A stretch of 44,214 nt of DNA from Spirochaetota bacterium (GTDB lineage: Bacteria > Spirochaetota > Brevinematia > DTOW01), in contig JANXAC010000012.1 in NCBI GenBank assembly GCA_025061835.1, positions 1 to 44,214 on the forward strand, in the 5' to 3' direction. Position numbers and translations under genes: made by a program. Positions 36,201 to 42,252 of the stretch are shown one piece after another. The notes under the pieces were generated by a model. The model ran no database searches and had not been told where the DNA came from. It saw only the letters and a list, made by a program, of their open reading frames with translations. Within the stretch, counting starts at the first letter, position 1; each line of letters starts with the position of its first letter.

Positions 36201-36372
36201 TCAAACCAAAACTGTCAATGTTTATAAACTACTTACTGAAAATACAATTGAAGAGAAAATTCTTGCTTTACAAGAAAACAAGAGACTAATATTCTCCAAT
36301 ATTGTAGAAACAAGTTCTTCCACACTATCTTCAATGACTTGGGATGAAGTGAAATCACTTCTTGAAATATAA
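33229..36372 (+). CDS. SNF2-family ATPase with SWIM zinc finger
   Basis: Bacterial Swi2/Snf2 DNA-translocating ATPase, 1,047 residues. The N-terminal SWIM zinc finger is CxCx4CxH at C72, C74, C79, H81. A long middle region (about 90-580) follows, matching the helicase-associated N-terminal part of such proteins. The ATPase core begins near 590: REYQKVGYYWLHFL, Walker A DDMGLGKT (about 617-624), CPTSLTHNW, DEAQYIKN (motif II, about 716), LTGTPIENS, then the second lobe with KVLVFSQF, YLDGSTKNRQ, LISLKAGGFGINLTSAD, DPWWNP and DRAHRIGQ (motif VI). Likely a nucleic-acid remodeller linked to transcription or repair (family inference). It is monocistronic, convergent with lptB only 13 nt away. Confidence 0.92.
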   Translation: MITRSMILNEFGEKTYNKALKSIDNIEILDIDIISIDHTIKVYGKIRSDEEETIATKIEIDSESEDIISSECSCGSRNCEHVVILLLSLNNQDKDEILTKSKKVLSDRKLLPLEIILDFSQLRSLSVIRVRFDLADKKLARSPKNYIYEYIIDDVKSIKVTPEDDRFLRTLISENNIYTYPDEGISLSMSQFIRMIDLLKEHPRVYIHPNHEELVITDNVFIPKLSIVYEEDNNNKKLRIITEEDYSNTYIIANGNTKRVLRGNYLYTFDNPIPIETWLTILENKFKIGEKEFPKFFGKFYELLSKTSRINLSSDISINKPVIVNVSDVDIKIYLDYNESIGKVYWEPAVIYKGKETKIKDLFDVLVNHVEIDTNHFISDLKTLRQVILNKLYDIGMKEYIVSVNNLSHYINISKDEFIKKVLQGYKRWGSGFEVSNRTRALVPIEVKVIFDIDIQSEGKRNFKFNFRVVLVEPDTNTIVKETSIDNFLKSIQEISGNDIIDLSGKYYTIINLDEINKIIEKIREMDLENSNEGSIIRLMRIISLEDEIIESKLFQSLRVRKDEIVEKLKSEIKSLGNDFSLELPKDVEKVIREYQKVGYYWLHFLYKNGFGGILADDMGLGKTLQALTFIKKISETSKTSPSLVICPTSLTHNWAREIEKFFPSLKYTVISGKPKDREELLNNFSDYDVIITSYALLRNDIDLYLSKNFEVVVVDEAQYIKNKEAKITRYVKLLKSQIKVALTGTPIENSVSDLWSIFDFIMPGVLGNYQSFIERYSKPENHSELAKRISYFILRRKKEDVLKELPKKIEQNIFVPLSPAQSEIYENVAKEVRLSILKQVGEAGFEKSKIHILSGLTKLRQICNHPYLVSEEYKDVKSGKMELLMDLLDDAIQGGHKVLVFSQFVEMLKIIKEEFRKLGIRYSYLDGSTKNRQSVIDEFNQNDDIKVFLISLKAGGFGINLTSADIVILYDPWWNPMIEKQAMDRAHRIGQTKTVNVYKLLTENTIEEKILALQENKRLIFSNIVETSSSTLSSMTWDEVKSLLEI

Positions 36373-36384
36373 CTTGAAATATAA
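36361..36384. repeat. Tandem 12-bp duplication across helicase stop codon
   Basis: CTTGAAATATAA occurs at 36361-36372 and again at 36373-36384. The first copy is the final Leu-Glu-Ile-stop of the helicase; the second repeats the same codons and the stop in frame, right up to the lptB stop codon. A recent slippage duplication is the simple explanation. Confidence 0.85.
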
Positions 36385-36385
36385 A

Positions 36386-37111
36386 CTAAATATCAAACGA
36401 TTGTCCAAGGTATATCTCTCTCGCTTTCGGATCGTTTATAAGTGTTCCAGCATCTCCTTCTATCATAATCTCACCGTTGTGAATTATATACGCTCTATCA
36501 ACAATTTTGAGTGTTTCCCTTACATTATGATCCGTTATCAAAACACCTATGTTTTTATCCTCTCTTAACATCCTGACAATATTCTGAATATCATTGATAG
36601 CTATTGGGTCAATTCCTGTAAAAGGTTCATCAAGCAGCAAAAACGATGGCTCAAGTGCAATCATTCTAGCAACCTCAAGCCTTCTCTTCTCACCACCAGA
36701 TAAAGCAGATGCTATCGTTTTTCTAACCTTCGTAAGACCCATATAGTCTAGAACTTCATCAGTTCTCTTATTTAGTTCCTTACCAATGTAGCCTTTGAGT
36801 TCCAATATACACTTGACATTATCTTCAACTGACATAGACCTAAAAACAGAATGTTCTTGAGGTAAGTAGCCTATACCAAGTTGTGCTCTCTTGTAGATAG
36901 GTAAATTCGTTATGTTCTTATCATCAAAAAATACATTACCACCATCTGGCGAAACTATACCAACTATTATATAGAATGTCGTTGTCTTGCCTGAACCATT
37001 AGGTCCTAGAAAACCAACAATCTCACCCCTACTTATTTCAATAGAAATACCATTAACAACGAAACGCCTATTGTATTGCTTATAAACCTTCTCAACCCTC
37101 AATTTGCTCAT
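36386..37111 (-). CDS. lptB: LPS export ABC transporter ATPase LptB
   Basis: Cytoplasmic ABC ATPase powering LPS/LOS extraction with LptF/LptG. Its 241 residues match LptB. Seen: Walker A GPNGSGKTT (36-44), Q-loop GYLPQEHSVFRSMSVEDN (LptB-typical), signature LSGGEKRRLEVARM, Walker B FLLLDEPFTGIDPIA, and H-loop TDHNVRETL. The sequence ends ILINDPKAREIYLG-like (LINDPKAREIYLGQSF), characteristic of LptB over other ABC proteins. The adjacent genes do not encode LptF, LptG or LptC; the LptA-like gene is about 9 kb away. The start codon lies 6 nt after a TATAAT. Confidence 0.93.
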   Translation of the reverse strand: MSKLRVEKVYKQYNRRFVVNGISIEISRGEIVGFLGPNGSGKTTTFYIIVGIVSPDGGNVFFDDKNITNLPIYKRAQLGIGYLPQEHSVFRSMSVEDNVKCILELKGYIGKELNKRTDEVLDYMGLTKVRKTIASALSGGEKRRLEVARMIALEPSFLLLDEPFTGIDPIAINDIQNIVRMLREDKNIGVLITDHNVRETLKIVDRAYIIHNGEIMIEGDAGTLINDPKAREIYLGQSFDI

Positions 37112-37117
37112 CGTTGA

Positions 37118-37159
37118 ATTATAATAACCAATTATACAAAAAGATTTCTAGTTAAGCAA
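37118..37159 (-). promoter_or_regulatory. lptB promoter region
   Basis: On the minus strand, TTGCTT (37159-37154), a 17-nt spacer and TATAAT (37136-37131), giving a leader of about 12 nt. A second perfect TATAAT (37123-37118) lies exactly 6 nt before the ATG at 37111 but has a poor -35. Either way the message starts on, or just before, the start codon, with no Shine-Dalgarno sequence. Confidence 0.55.
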
Positions 37160-37210
37160 GTAAAGCAACAATGTAAGTCCTAGACTTCACTACAATCCTA
37201 TAAAATAAAC

Positions 37211-37239
37211 TTACTGTTGCAACGAAAATTTATTATAAT
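37211..37239 (+). promoter_or_regulatory. Promoter of beta-helix lipoprotein
   Basis: TTACTG (37211-37216), a 17-nt spacer and TATAAT (37234-37239). A leader of about 19 nt follows, containing a GAGG ribosome-binding site 6 nt before the ATG at 37265. Confidence 0.5.
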
Positions 37240-37264
37240 ATTTTAAGGATGTAACGAGGCTGTT

Positions 37265-38581
37265 ATGATTTACAAGTTCATCTGCATAGTAATATTATCT
37301 AGTCTGATCTTACATCTAATATCGTGTAGTACCACTGTAAATCCCGGTGCTACCAATACTAATACTAACACTATTGTTAAGTTCAAGCTGTACGTTTCAA
37401 AAACGGGCAACGATAGTAACAACGGAAGTTCAACATCTCCCTACTTCTCAATCCACAAAGCGATATCCAAAGCCTATGAGATATTATCAAGCACGAATGG
37501 GCATGTTGAGATAATGATAGAAGAGGGATTATACAAGATTGATGATGGATTAAGCACAGCCGCAACTGTATATATAACTAACAGGATGATCTCATTAGCT
37601 GGTGGATATAACTCAGACTTCAGTGAAGTAGTAGGGTATTCTATCATAGATGTTTCAAACTCAATTAAACAGGCTATTGTTGTTGAAAATGCTACTAACA
37701 TCACAATAAGTGGTATCATTCTCAGAAACGGTAAGACCTATTCCTCCTCTGGTGGAGGTATGTATATCAGAAATTCAATAGGTATCACCATCACAAATGT
37801 AGAAGTTTCTTCAAATTCTGCTATAAACGCTGGTGGAATGTATGTTGAGAATGTCAAAAATAGTAAATTCTTCATAAAGGTCATTACTAACAACTCTCTA
37901 AATGTAGGTGGAGGAATCGTAATAACTAACTCTTCTGGTCTTGAACTTCAAGTTGAGATGTTTAACAATGTATCAGTTACTTATGGGGGTGCTATCGTCA
38001 TAGCAAATTCCTCAAACATAACTCTTAAAGGAACGATAACCAATAACAGTTCTGCTTACGGTGGTGGAGTAGCTATTTTAGGAACTAATAGTCGTGGCAA
38101 TACCATAAATGGAGATATAACTTTAAACACAGGAACTACCGGTGGTGGAGGTATCTTTATATCAAATGCTAACACAAACACTATATCCGCTAACCTTCAG
38201 GGAAACAGATCACCTAGAGGTGGTGGTGTGTACATCGCCAATCCAGTAGGACAAATAGTAATATCAGAGAGTATAATAACAAACATAGACTCAACAGGAT
38301 CCCAAAGAAGTTGTATATTCATTCATAGTATTACTCCAAACATATCTCTCATAATCGACAAGTGTTTAATAGGTGGGACAACGAGTTCCACAGTATATGG
38401 GATATATGAGGATGGATCTGATATAACAGGACATATTATTACATTCAATACATTTTACGCTTCTACTATATATAGGTTTTACCGAGATCAATCTGGAACC
38501 GAAATAAACAACATCAACACACTAAACAATTCACTCAATTCAGACCATGATGCTATAACAGTAGGTAATTCATCCATCTAG
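37265..38581 (+). CDS. Surface beta-helix lipoprotein (DUF1565-like start)
   Basis: Lipoprotein of 438 residues. A hydrophobic signal ends in the lipobox LISC with the acyl-accepting Cys at 21, then an Asn/Thr linker. The segment YVSKTGNDSNNGSSTSPYFSI followed by KAISKA is typical of the start of right-handed parallel beta-helix proteins (DUF1565 / pectate-lyase-like fold). The body has about seven coils each marked by a G-G turn: SSGGGMYI, NAGGMYV, NVGGGIVI, TYGGAIVI, AYGGGVAI, TGGGGIFI, PRGGGVYI, reminiscent of polymorphic outer-membrane-protein repeats. No catalytic residues for a known lyase are evident, so a structural or adhesive surface role is only a guess. It is a single gene, convergent with infC. 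Confidence 0.75.
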   Translation: MIYKFICIVILSSLILHLISCSTTVNPGATNTNTNTIVKFKLYVSKTGNDSNNGSSTSPYFSIHKAISKAYEILSSTNGHVEIMIEEGLYKIDDGLSTAATVYITNRMISLAGGYNSDFSEVVGYSIIDVSNSIKQAIVVENATNITISGIILRNGKTYSSSGGGMYIRNSIGITITNVEVSSNSAINAGGMYVENVKNSKFFIKVITNNSLNVGGGIVITNSSGLELQVEMFNNVSVTYGGAIVIANSSNITLKGTITNNSSAYGGGVAILGTNSRGNTINGDITLNTGTTGGGGIFISNANTNTISANLQGNRSPRGGGVYIANPVGQIVISESIITNIDSTGSQRSCIFIHSITPNISLIIDKCLIGGTTSSTVYGIYEDGSDITGHIITFNTFYASTIYRFYRDQSGTEINNINTLNNSLNSDHDAITVGNSSI

Positions 38582-38603
38582 CCAGAAGACTATTATTAAG
38601 ATA

Positions 38604-39122
38604 CTACTTCCTTTTGGGTGCAAAGACTGCGAACAAGATTCTACCCTCAAGTTTTGGTTCCTTTTCCACAACAGCCCAATCATTCAGATCGTTTCTTATT
38701 CTCTCAAGGAGTTCGTATCCCTTGTCTTTAAAAGCAATTTGTCTCCCTTTAAAAACAATCGTTACCTTGACCTTATTACCTTCCTTCAGTATTTCTATCA
38801 TATGCTCTTTTCTATACGAGTAGTCATAATCACTTATATTAAAACCTAGTTTAAACTCTTTTACTTCAATCTCCTTTTGTTTTTTCTTGGCTTCCTTCTC
38901 TTTTTTCTCAAGTTGATATTTGTATTTACCGAAATCCATTATTCTACAAACTGGTGGTTTAGCATCAGGGCTAACCTCAACTAAATCAAGCCCCTTTTCA
39001 TTAGCAATCCTCAAAGCCTCACTCGTAGGGACTATCCCTATCTGACTACCATCAACATCAATGAGCCTAACCTCAGGAATCTTTATCCTATCATTCACTC
39101 TTATACTTCTTATATCCCTCAT
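38604..39122 (-). CDS. infC: Translation initiation factor IF-3
   Basis: IF-3 binds the 30S subunit, checks the initiator codon-anticodon pair and blocks premature 50S joining; 172 residues, as usual. N-terminal domain: RVNDRIKIPEVRLIDVDGSQIGIVPTSEAL; the linker helix is rich in Lys/Glu (KYKYQLEKKEKEAKKKQKEIEVKE); the C-terminal domain has the KVTIVFKGRQ motif and ends in FAVFAPKRK. The start is a plain ATG at 39122, not the rare AUU-type codon used for autoregulation in some bacteria. It is the last gene of an aroA-lspA-unknown-infC series. The usual downstream partners rpmI and rplT (L35, L20) are absent; the next gene is convergent. Confidence 0.95.
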   Translation of the reverse strand: MRDIRSIRVNDRIKIPEVRLIDVDGSQIGIVPTSEALRIANEKGLDLVEVSPDAKPPVCRIMDFGKYKYQLEKKEKEAKKKQKEIEVKEFKLGFNISDYDYSYRKEHMIEILKEGNKVKVTIVFKGRQIAFKDKGYELLERIRNDLNDWAVVEKEPKLEGRILFAVFAPKRK

Positions 39123-39131
39123 ACGACATAC

Positions 39132-39575
39132 CTAATTTAAAAATATTTTTCTCTTTTTAGCACTTAGTTTAGTCTCCATATTTTCCTTTATTTTATTCAT
39201 AAATTCCGTTATATCTATCCTCTGCAAAAGATTATATTGAGACGGTAAAGGGAAATACGGATCGGAAAAAATTTCACTGACAAAAGCATATTTCTTCCTT
39301 ATATCGTTGAATATAACAAGATAGAAAATCTTTCCTGATTTCAAAGTATTCTGTATTATTGACTTGCCTTGAGGCAACGGAAGATAATCATAGTATTCAT
39401 TCATAAATTCATCAAATTCTACCTTGAACTTATTAAGTTTTCTAGTAATATCTCTCTCAGTGGTTTTTATCACAATCCTCCTATTTATTTCCTTGATAAG
39501 ATCCGAAATCATAGAGATTAGAAATTTGAAAGGTTTTAAAACAATCTCAAATATCTTTCTCACCACCATAACCAT
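39132..39575 (-). CDS. Hypothetical protein between lspA and infC
   Basis: About 147 residues; no family recognised. The N-terminal third is amphipathic-hydrophobic (VVRKIFEIVLKPFKFLISMISDLIKEI) and may associate with the membrane; there is no cleavable signal. The middle contains a charged helix and the segment NTLKSGKIFYLVIFNDIRKKYAFVSEIF, followed by a loop PYFPLPSQYN and a basic C-terminal end. It overlaps lspA by 29 nt and is followed by infC after 9 nt, so it is co-translated. ATG 39575 is chosen; a TTG at 39584 opens the frame three codons earlier. Confidence 0.6.
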   Translation of the reverse strand: MVMVVRKIFEIVLKPFKFLISMISDLIKEINRRIVIKTTERDITRKLNKFKVEFDEFMNEYYDYLPLPQGKSIIQNTLKSGKIFYLVIFNDIRKKYAFVSEIFSDPYFPLPSQYNLLQRIDITEFMNKIKENMETKLSAKKRKIFLN

Positions 39576-40143
39576 CACTTTCAACTTTTCTGTTCTTAAG
39601 TATGTCTGAGTATATCATTGTAAATATGATAATTAAAGTTCCTATTGTTATGCAACTATCTGCGACATTGAATATGTAAAACCTCCAAACATTGCCAATT
39701 CCAAAATCCACAAAGTCAGTTACATAAGAAAATATAATTCTATCAATCAAATTCCCAAAAGCACCACCCCATATAAGCCCAAAACTCACTTTAGCAAGTG
39801 GCATTAAAGATATTTCTAACTCCTTTGATATGGAGACATAAATATAAATTAGAAAGAGTATTATGACGATTACAACAAACGGCAATATAGCATGTATCAC
39901 ATTAGCCTCTGAAGCATCAAACAACCCAAAACTTACACCTCTGTTATATACAAGCGTAAATCTCAACAAGTCCCCTATAATATTAACAGGCTTACCATAC
40001 TCCAGAAAGGTTCTAGCTAGGTATTTCGTTATCTGGTCTACAACAACTACAACAACAATGATTGATGCTGTTATCCTGTTTGCGATAGCAAATTCAAGAA
40101 CACTCTTTAGACTTAATCTTAATCTTGCTATGAGTTCTTTCAT
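39547..40143 (-). CDS. lspA: Lipoprotein signal peptidase II
   Basis: Aspartic membrane protease that removes the signal peptide from diacylglyceryl-prolipoproteins. With the ATG at 40143 the protein has 198 residues. Four hydrophobic segments are visible (IIVVVVVVDQIT, ILPFVVIVIILFLIYIYV, LAKVSFGLIWGGAFGNLI, ITIGTLIIIFTMIY). Family motifs: VDQITKYLA, YNRGVSFGLF, GGAFGNLIDRI, VTDFVDF and FNVADSCITIG; the catalytic pair should be D143 and D162. The earlier TTG start at 40182 lies inside aroA and is not needed. It follows aroA with a 7-nt gap. It supplies maturation for the lipoproteins in this window, with Lnt acting later. Confidence 0.94.
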   Translation of the reverse strand: MKELIARLRLSLKSVLEFAIANRITASIIVVVVVVDQITKYLARTFLEYGKPVNIIGDLLRFTLVYNRGVSFGLFDASEANVIHAILPFVVIVIILFLIYIYVSISKELEISLMPLAKVSFGLIWGGAFGNLIDRIIFSYVTDFVDFGIGNVWRFYIFNVADSCITIGTLIIIFTMIYSDILKNRKVESDGYGGEKDI

Positions 40144-40150
40144 TACTTCA

Positions 40151-41521
40151 CTAATATAAATGTTTAGTGTAAATAAATTCAAAATAATCCCAGAAAGAAG
40201 GAAATGTTTTTGAAGTGCATCTATAGTTCTCTATCACAAGTCCATCAATTCTCAAACCTGCTAGAGCAAAACTCATAGCCATCCTATGGTCGTTATATGT
40301 TGATATAGAGACTGGAGAGTATGAAGTCCTTGGTATCACTTTAATTCCATCCTCGTATTCTTCAACTCCAGCACCGAGTTTTCTTATCTCATTACACAGA
40401 GCAGATATTCTATCCGTCTCTTTAACTCGCAAGTTAGCAACATTCCTTATACTGGTAGGTCTGTTAGCAAACAGTGATATAACAGCAAGCGTCTGAACAA
40501 GGTCAGGAATATCATTCATATCAACATCAATACCCCTCGGATTACCACTTCCTTCAACAGTTATGAACCTATCACTAATTACAACTTCACAACCGATCTC
40601 TTTTAGTATGTCAAGAAATTTTATATCACCTTGAATTGTATTTCTACCAATACCAAATATCGTTATCCTAGAAGGAATGATAGCGGGAATTGACAGAAAG
40701 TAAAACGCATTCGTAAGGTCAGGTTCAACGAAAAAATCCGCACTCCTACTATACTCACCTCTAGGTATAGATATGAGTCTGTATTCCTGATTGCTAACCT
40801 TAACACCGAATTGACTCATAAGGCTAGATGTCATATCTACAAATGGCTTTGAAACGAGTTCATCCACTATATTGATTTTAACTCCTTGACGGTAATAAGG
40901 AGCAGACATCATGATTGAGGATATATACTGACTACTTATCCTACCCGAAATATTCACTTCCCCACCATAAACTATACCATTGCTTAATATTCTGACAGGA
41001 GGAAAACCATTATTATCCTCAATTTGGATTCCTAATTGTCTTAACGCCTTGGTCAAGTCCGATATAGGTCTCTCCCTCATCCTAGCATCACCATCCAATA
41101 CAAACTCTCCCTTCAACAGGGGCAAAAAACTACATAAAAACCTCATAGTTGTTCCAGAATTACCTGTGAAAAGACTCTTGACATCACCTGTCTCAAATTC
41201 AGCACCTCCCCCAATCTCAACGACTAGGCTATCCACACACCTTGACTGTATAAAGTCAATAAAATCTCTTATCTCTGGATAATCCATATTTTTTGAATAA
41301 ACTTCCTTAATTACTTTAAATCCCAATAACTGCAAAGAGTTAAGCATATGTGTAGTATCATCTGAAATCAAAACGTTTTTGAGTTTAACCCTATTACTAT
41401 TCAAAGCAGACACTAGTAAAACTCTATTCGTTATACTTTTTGAGCCTGGAACCGTTAGAGACTTATCTATATAATGATCTACCGATGATATTCTTACATC
41501 ATTCCCCTTAAACGACAACAT
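40151..41521 (-). CDS. aroA: 3-phosphoshikimate 1-carboxyvinyltransferase (EPSP synthase)
   Basis: Sixth step of the shikimate pathway: it joins phosphoenolpyruvate to shikimate-3-phosphate. Its 456 residues form the normal two-domain inverse-barrel enzyme. Seen: PGSKSITNR (K28, PEP and S3P binding), LFTGNSGTTMRF (PEP-binding loop), DGDARMRERPISDL, SSQYISSIMM, the catalytic-Asp region NDIPDLVQTLA, VKETDRISAL and the C-terminal YNDHRMAMSFALAGL with RCTSKTFPSFW. The GNSGTTMRF loop is near-canonical (GNAGTxMRP in class I enzymes has Pro where Phe is found here). It is first gene of the aroA-lspA-unknown-infC series. The promoter could not be identified with confidence. Confidence 0.95.
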   Translation of the reverse strand: MLSFKGNDVRISSVDHYIDKSLTVPGSKSITNRVLLVSALNSNRVKLKNVLISDDTTHMLNSLQLLGFKVIKEVYSKNMDYPEIRDFIDFIQSRCVDSLVVEIGGGAEFETGDVKSLFTGNSGTTMRFLCSFLPLLKGEFVLDGDARMRERPISDLTKALRQLGIQIEDNNGFPPVRILSNGIVYGGEVNISGRISSQYISSIMMSAPYYRQGVKINIVDELVSKPFVDMTSSLMSQFGVKVSNQEYRLISIPRGEYSRSADFFVEPDLTNAFYFLSIPAIIPSRITIFGIGRNTIQGDIKFLDILKEIGCEVVISDRFITVEGSGNPRGIDVDMNDIPDLVQTLAVISLFANRPTSIRNVANLRVKETDRISALCNEIRKLGAGVEEYEDGIKVIPRTSYSPVSISTYNDHRMAMSFALAGLRIDGLVIENYRCTSKTFPSFWDYFEFIYTKHLY

Positions 41522-41598
41522 AAAAAACGACCACCAAGACTCATAAGAAAAAGAACGCTAGATTTTATTAATCTTTCTAGATTCAACTTTCAACTTAT

Positions 41599-41642
41599 TA
41601 TACATTTTGTTTAGAATTACTGAAATCTTTTTGGAGGTCTGT
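41599..41642 (+). promoter_or_regulatory. rpmA leader with strong ribosome-binding site
   Basis: A TATACA (41599-41604) with TTCTAG 18 nt upstream is a possible promoter. The leader carries GGAGG close to the ATG at 41643, the strongest Shine-Dalgarno sequence among the translation-factor genes here. It decides the L27 start in favour of MAKDPN rather than an upstream ATG at 41607. Confidence 0.5.
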
Positions 41643-41891
41643 ATGGCAAAAGACCCGAATGTGAAAGACAGAAGTAGAGGTAAAGGATTAGGCGTAAAAT
41701 TGTACGATGGACAATTTGCTAGAGCAGGGAATATCATCGTAAGACAAATAGGCAACAAAATATATCCCGGCGACAATGTTGGTCAGGGCAGAGATTTCAC
41801 ACTCTTTGCTCTAAAAAACGGCATAGTTAAATTCTTTACACGAAGAGGCAAAAAGTATGTCTCCGTTATAGAACCAAAAGAAGGAGTATAG
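41643..41891 (+). CDS. rpmA: 50S ribosomal protein L27, divergent N-terminus
   Basis: L27, 82 residues; its N-terminal tail reaches the peptidyl-transferase centre. The globular part is clearly L27: [49 protein letters not shown]. The N-terminus is not typical: most bacteria have MAHKKAGGSSRNGRDS before the xRLGVK segment, whereas here it reads [19 protein letters not shown], some five residues shorter and without the Gly-Gly. The gene is not next to rplU (L21), its usual partner. It starts an operon with the DksA-like gene (1-nt gap) and gatA. The start rests on the GGAGG just upstream. Confidence 0.92.
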   Translation: MAKDPNVKDRSRGKGLGVKLYDGQFARAGNIIVRQIGNKIYPGDNVGQGRDFTLFALKNGIVKFFTRRGKKYVSVIEPKEGV

Positions 41892-41892
41892 T

Positions 41893-42243
41893 ATGATACC
41901 ACAAGAAAAACTAAACGAATTAAAGAATAGATTGCTAAAAGAAAAACTCCAGATACTTTCAGACATCTTCGGCGAAGAGATGGCTATAAAACACTTTGCA
42001 AATAACTCTGAAGGAGATATCGTTGATAGAGCAAGCGACTTTTATGAGTCACAACTCCTCGCTAGTATATCAGGTATCCAGAGAGAGATAATAGACAAAA
42101 TTAACGATGCCTTAAAAAGAATAGAAGACGGAACCTATGGAAAGTGTAGAAGTTGCGGAGTAGACATTGAACTAGAACGGCTTGAAGCGATACCGTATAC
42201 TGATATATGCTCTGCCTGTGCTAAAAAATACGCAAGAAGATAG
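41893..42243 (+). CDS. DksA/TraR-family zinc-finger protein
   Basis: Transcription-regulator family protein, 116 residues, that enters the RNA polymerase secondary channel together with ppGpp. Seen: an N-terminal helix, a coiled-coil tip with acidic residues (EGDIVDRASDF, D42, D45 and D49), a second helix (IQREIIDKINDALKRIEDGTYG) and a four-Cys zinc finger with CRSC (C85, C88) and CSAC (C106, C109), then a short basic end. Shorter than E. coli DksA (151), closer to the YteA/TraR-like group, so regulation of rRNA and stringent-response genes is inferred. AAGGAG lies 7 nt before the ATG. It follows rpmA after one base and precedes gatA by 9 nt. Confidence 0.87.
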   Translation: MIPQEKLNELKNRLLKEKLQILSDIFGEEMAIKHFANNSEGDIVDRASDFYESQLLASISGIQREIIDKINDALKRIEDGTYGKCRSCGVDIELERLEAIPYTDICSACAKKYARR

Positions 42244-42252
42244 TGTAAAGAT

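Noticed and set aside
36362-36568. Plus-strand open frame opposite the lptB 3' end
   Set aside because: Antisense shadow; composition follows lptB codon structure.
41607-41642. Possible N-terminal extension of L27 ([12 protein letters not shown]) like the Prp-cleaved leader of Firmicutes L27
   Set aside because: The GGAGG ribosome-binding site for the ATG at 41643 lies inside it and the cleavage motif is not convincing.
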